The notes beneath the pieces were generated by a model. It searched no databases. It saw only the letters and a list, made by a program, of their open reading frames with translations, and was not told the origin of the DNA. Made by a program: the position numbers and the translations under genes. 64,000 bases of DNA from CAYFKJ01 sp964343605. GTDB lineage: Bacteria; Pseudomonadota; Alphaproteobacteria; UBA2966. The DNA is taken from assembly GCA_964343605.1 (NCBI GenBank), contig CAYFKJ010000003.1, positions 496,001-560,000 of the forward strand, in the 5' to 3' direction. Shown here piece by piece: positions 62,081 to 64,000 of this stretch; position 1 is the first letter of the stretch; every line of letters starts with the position of its first letter.

Positions 62081-63019
62081 TTGGATTATCGTAGAAGCCG
62101 CACTCAGTACGCGCCCAGGCCGCACTTGGACGCGGCATTTGCAGACACGCTGGAGACTATCGCCGCATCATTGGATTGGTCGGTCTTCAATCGCTTCTTT
62201 GTGTGGTTGGAAAAGTCTCGGGATCTCAATGGCCACCGTCCGCTGGTATTGTTCCGTGCGATGCTACTCCAGCATTTTTATGCACTCAGTGCGCCGGAAT
62301 TCGATCTCGACCTCAAAGACCGGATTTCCTTCCGGAAATTTGCCGGCCTCGCACCGGACGAAGCGGCCCCGGAACATTCCGATCTCTCACGGTTCCGCCG
62401 ACTCTTGGATGAACGCCAACTCACCGAAGAAATCTTTACGGAATTCCAACAACTGATCGACACCTGCGAATTGCCGGCCCTGAGGCGTCAAGGCATGGCG
62501 GACGGCTTGGACCAGTCGCTGACGGCATCGACCGATATTTGGTCGAAGGGCCCACCCGAATGGATCAACCTGCGTGAGAAATTTCTCACATTCTGGGACA
62601 GCAAGCGCAACGGTGTGGAGATTCCCAACACCGATGAAATCAAGCTGTCGGACGCGGAACACATCCGACAGAACATGACGTTGATTCGCGTCCTACCGGA
62701 CGACCAAGGCTTCCGCTATGAGTGGGTTGGCGAAAATCTTCGCAATGCCAATGAAGGGGATGCAACCGGCACCACGATCGCCGAAAAGGCCAGCGAGAAC
62801 ATTCGCCTGCATGGTCATGCCGGTCTTCAAGGGGAATTGCACACGTTGTTCAGAAGCGTCACGCTTCGGAAGCGGCCGGTTGGAACATCTACTTACTTTA
62901 TTAATACCGGCGGTCGACGCTGCACCCTTTGGACGGTCCAGGCCCCGCTGCTCGATGACAACGACTCCGTACGCATGCTGTTGGGCATCGCACTGATCAC
63001 CGCCGTCCAGGTGTACTAG
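62081..63019 (+). CDS. Transposase N-terminal (DUF772) domain fused to a PAS domain
   Basis: About 312 aa. Residues ~15-130 match DUF772, the N-terminal domain of IS5-group transposases: LDWSVFNRFFVWLEKS, HRPLVLFRAMLLQHFYALS, LKDRISFRKFAGL, HSDLSRFRRLLDE. The DDE catalytic domain is absent. From about residue 160 a PAS_5-type domain follows (FLTFWDSKRNGVEIPNTDEIKL, LIRVLPDDQGFRYEWVGENL, TLWTVQAPLLDDNDSVRMLLGIAL). The TTG at 62081 has GGAG eight bases upstream; the frame is open from TTG 62000. An internal ATG at 62495 would give the PAS domain alone. Either a domesticated fusion or an insertion remnant that landed in frame. Confidence 0.75.
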   Translation: MDYRRSRTQYAPRPHLDAAFADTLETIAASLDWSVFNRFFVWLEKSRDLNGHRPLVLFRAMLLQHFYALSAPEFDLDLKDRISFRKFAGLAPDEAAPEHSDLSRFRRLLDERQLTEEIFTEFQQLIDTCELPALRRQGMADGLDQSLTASTDIWSKGPPEWINLREKFLTFWDSKRNGVEIPNTDEIKLSDAEHIRQNMTLIRVLPDDQGFRYEWVGENLRNANEGDATGTTIAEKASENIRLHGHAGLQGELHTLFRSVTLRKRPVGTSTYFINTGGRRCTLWTVQAPLLDDNDSVRMLLGIALITAVQVY

Positions 63020-63082
63020 TCCCACCCCCTCTCCATCCCGAACATTGAACGGTTCCTGCTGCGCCATACAAATTTGGCTGCA

Positions 63083-63805
63083 TTAGGCTGCCAAAACCTG
63101 CGGTTCTGCCGTCAACCACTCACGCATCGCATTGTTGGTTTCATCGCTGTTTTCCAGCGTGATCATATGGGCAGCATCCGGAATTTGCCGAAATTGGGAT
63201 TGGGGCATTAGGCCGGCAATCTCCGTGTGCACATCGTTCCTTGTCACAATGTCCCGTTGCCCCTTCATGATCAGTGCCGGAACCTGCGTTCTGGCAGCCA
63301 CGCCGTAGTACGGCTGGCGATTGATCATCGCCGTCTGATGAACGCAGAACGCTTCCTTGCCGACTTCATAGGCCTGGCGCAACATTGCATCGAACACCCG
63401 GCCGCCCTTGCGGCGTTTTGGGTGGACGAAGCGCGGAATAATTCGCCGCACAACTTCCATGTAACCCAAAACTTCAATCTCCCGAATCAAATCCAGGCGG
63501 CGTTGGGTCATATCCGGTTGCTCGCCTCCCGCGGATGTTCCGAAAAGGGCTACGCGAAGTACACGCTCAGGCGCCAAACGTAAGATTTCGAAGCAGAGGT
63601 ATCCGCCCATGGAGTGACCTGCCAAGGCGAATTTATCGGGTGCATCTTCCAAAATTGCCTCGGCAATATCGACCAATGAATCCCAGGGAGGTATCGGCGC
63701 CACCCAGCAATCAGCAATATCACTAAGAGCCTGAATTTGCGGCTCCCACATCAGCCGATTTGAGGCCAAGCCGGGTATCAACAATAAGGATTGCCTATGG
63801 GACAT
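63083..63805 (-). CDS. Alpha/beta hydrolase
   Basis: 240 aa. Nucleophile elbow GHSMGGY, oxyanion region LIPGLASNRLMWEPQ, acid Asp in IMKGQRDIVT and His in PDAAHMITLE complete a catalytic triad. Cytosolic esterase or lyase of unknown substrate. ATG 63805 has a strong GAGGAG seven bases upstream. Confidence 0.92.
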   Translation of the reverse strand: MSHRQSLLLIPGLASNRLMWEPQIQALSDIADCWVAPIPPWDSLVDIAEAILEDAPDKFALAGHSMGGYLCFEILRLAPERVLRVALFGTSAGGEQPDMTQRRLDLIREIEVLGYMEVVRRIIPRFVHPKRRKGGRVFDAMLRQAYEVGKEAFCVHQTAMINRQPYYGVAARTQVPALIMKGQRDIVTRNDVHTEIAGLMPQSQFRQIPDAAHMITLENSDETNNAMREWLTAEPQVLAA

Positions 63806-64000
63806 TTTTTTACTCCTCTAAATGTCATGCCTCCTTAAAGCAGCGCCACTTACTGCCTTTAACAATCAAAAATGATACACGTGTATGTCTGGAACGAAAA
63901 TTTAGCTCGCAGTAATTGAATTGCATTTTTAAGTAATCATTCGACGACTCCCGAACAAATCGTCGAAGACCAACAAATTGGGCAACTTGCCGTAGTAAAT
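63806..64000. other. Right edge, AT-rich non-coding
   Basis: Upstream region of the hydrolase gene. No ORF or RNA gene is visible before the window ends. Confidence 0.4.

Overview
The window is GC-rich, densely coding chromosomal DNA from an alphaproteobacterium, most likely a member of the Rhodospirillales. The best evidence is a block on the minus strand (17788-9221): protein-L-isoaspartate methyltransferase, a TolC-type outer membrane channel, a PopZ-like DUF2497 polar organiser and valyl-tRNA synthetase. That order is typical of the group. About 60 genes and two tRNA genes (Cys, Asn) can be supported. I see no rRNA, CRISPR array, prophage or intact insertion sequence. The only mobile-element trace is a transposase N-terminal domain fused in frame to a PAS domain near the right end.

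Layout. 1-9200: small unknown proteins, an acyl-CoA dehydrogenase, a 14-TM drug exporter, IlvD, a secreted pentapeptide-repeat protein and an Lrp/AsnC regulator. 9200-17800: valS, popZ-like, tolC, a chemoreceptor and pcm. 17900-19280: tRNA-Cys, an EamA transporter, and tRNA-Asn with a strong terminator. 19400-27560: a signalling block with a REC-EAL phosphodiesterase facing an operon of Hpt protein, a 1891-aa hybrid kinase (periplasmic solute-binding domain, seven PAS, HisKA, degenerate REC, REC, Hpt) and a response regulator. 27700-29020: a VOC dioxygenase-like protein and an SDR. 29100-33700: two caspase-like (C14) proteins flanking a serine hydrolase. 33700-35250 and 42880-43980: two copies of a CBS-domain plus bacteriohemerythrin pairing.

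36244-42177 is a metabolic island. SDR, a split B12-dependent acyl-CoA mutase and its cobalamin subunit run rightward. They converge on a tightly overlapping leftward operon of CitE-like lyase, class III CoA-transferase and aspartate-dehydrogenase-like oxidoreductase. The mutase pocket looks unlike methylmalonyl-CoA mutase.

44000-60800 is mixed: DUF420, GFA, an orphan PaaA-like ferritin-fold protein, a cNMP-binding protein, a WYL regulator with a clear operator, a second CoA-transferase, a nuclease-fold pseudoenzyme, a 2-hydroxyacid dehydrogenase, a GAF/PAS hybrid kinase just downstream of class III alcohol dehydrogenase, a DUF547 protein, an HCCA isomerase, a large FecR-domain exported protein, ChaC and an EamA exporter. 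61000-64000 is AT-richer: an XRE regulator with three inverted repeats in its leader, a small unknown protein, the transposase-PAS fusion and an alpha/beta hydrolase.

The genes mostly concern signalling (c-di-GMP, multi-step phosphorelay, chemotaxis), CoA-thioester metabolism and envelope or stress functions. Functions are read by eye from motifs. Residue equivalences to named enzymes are my own manual alignments.
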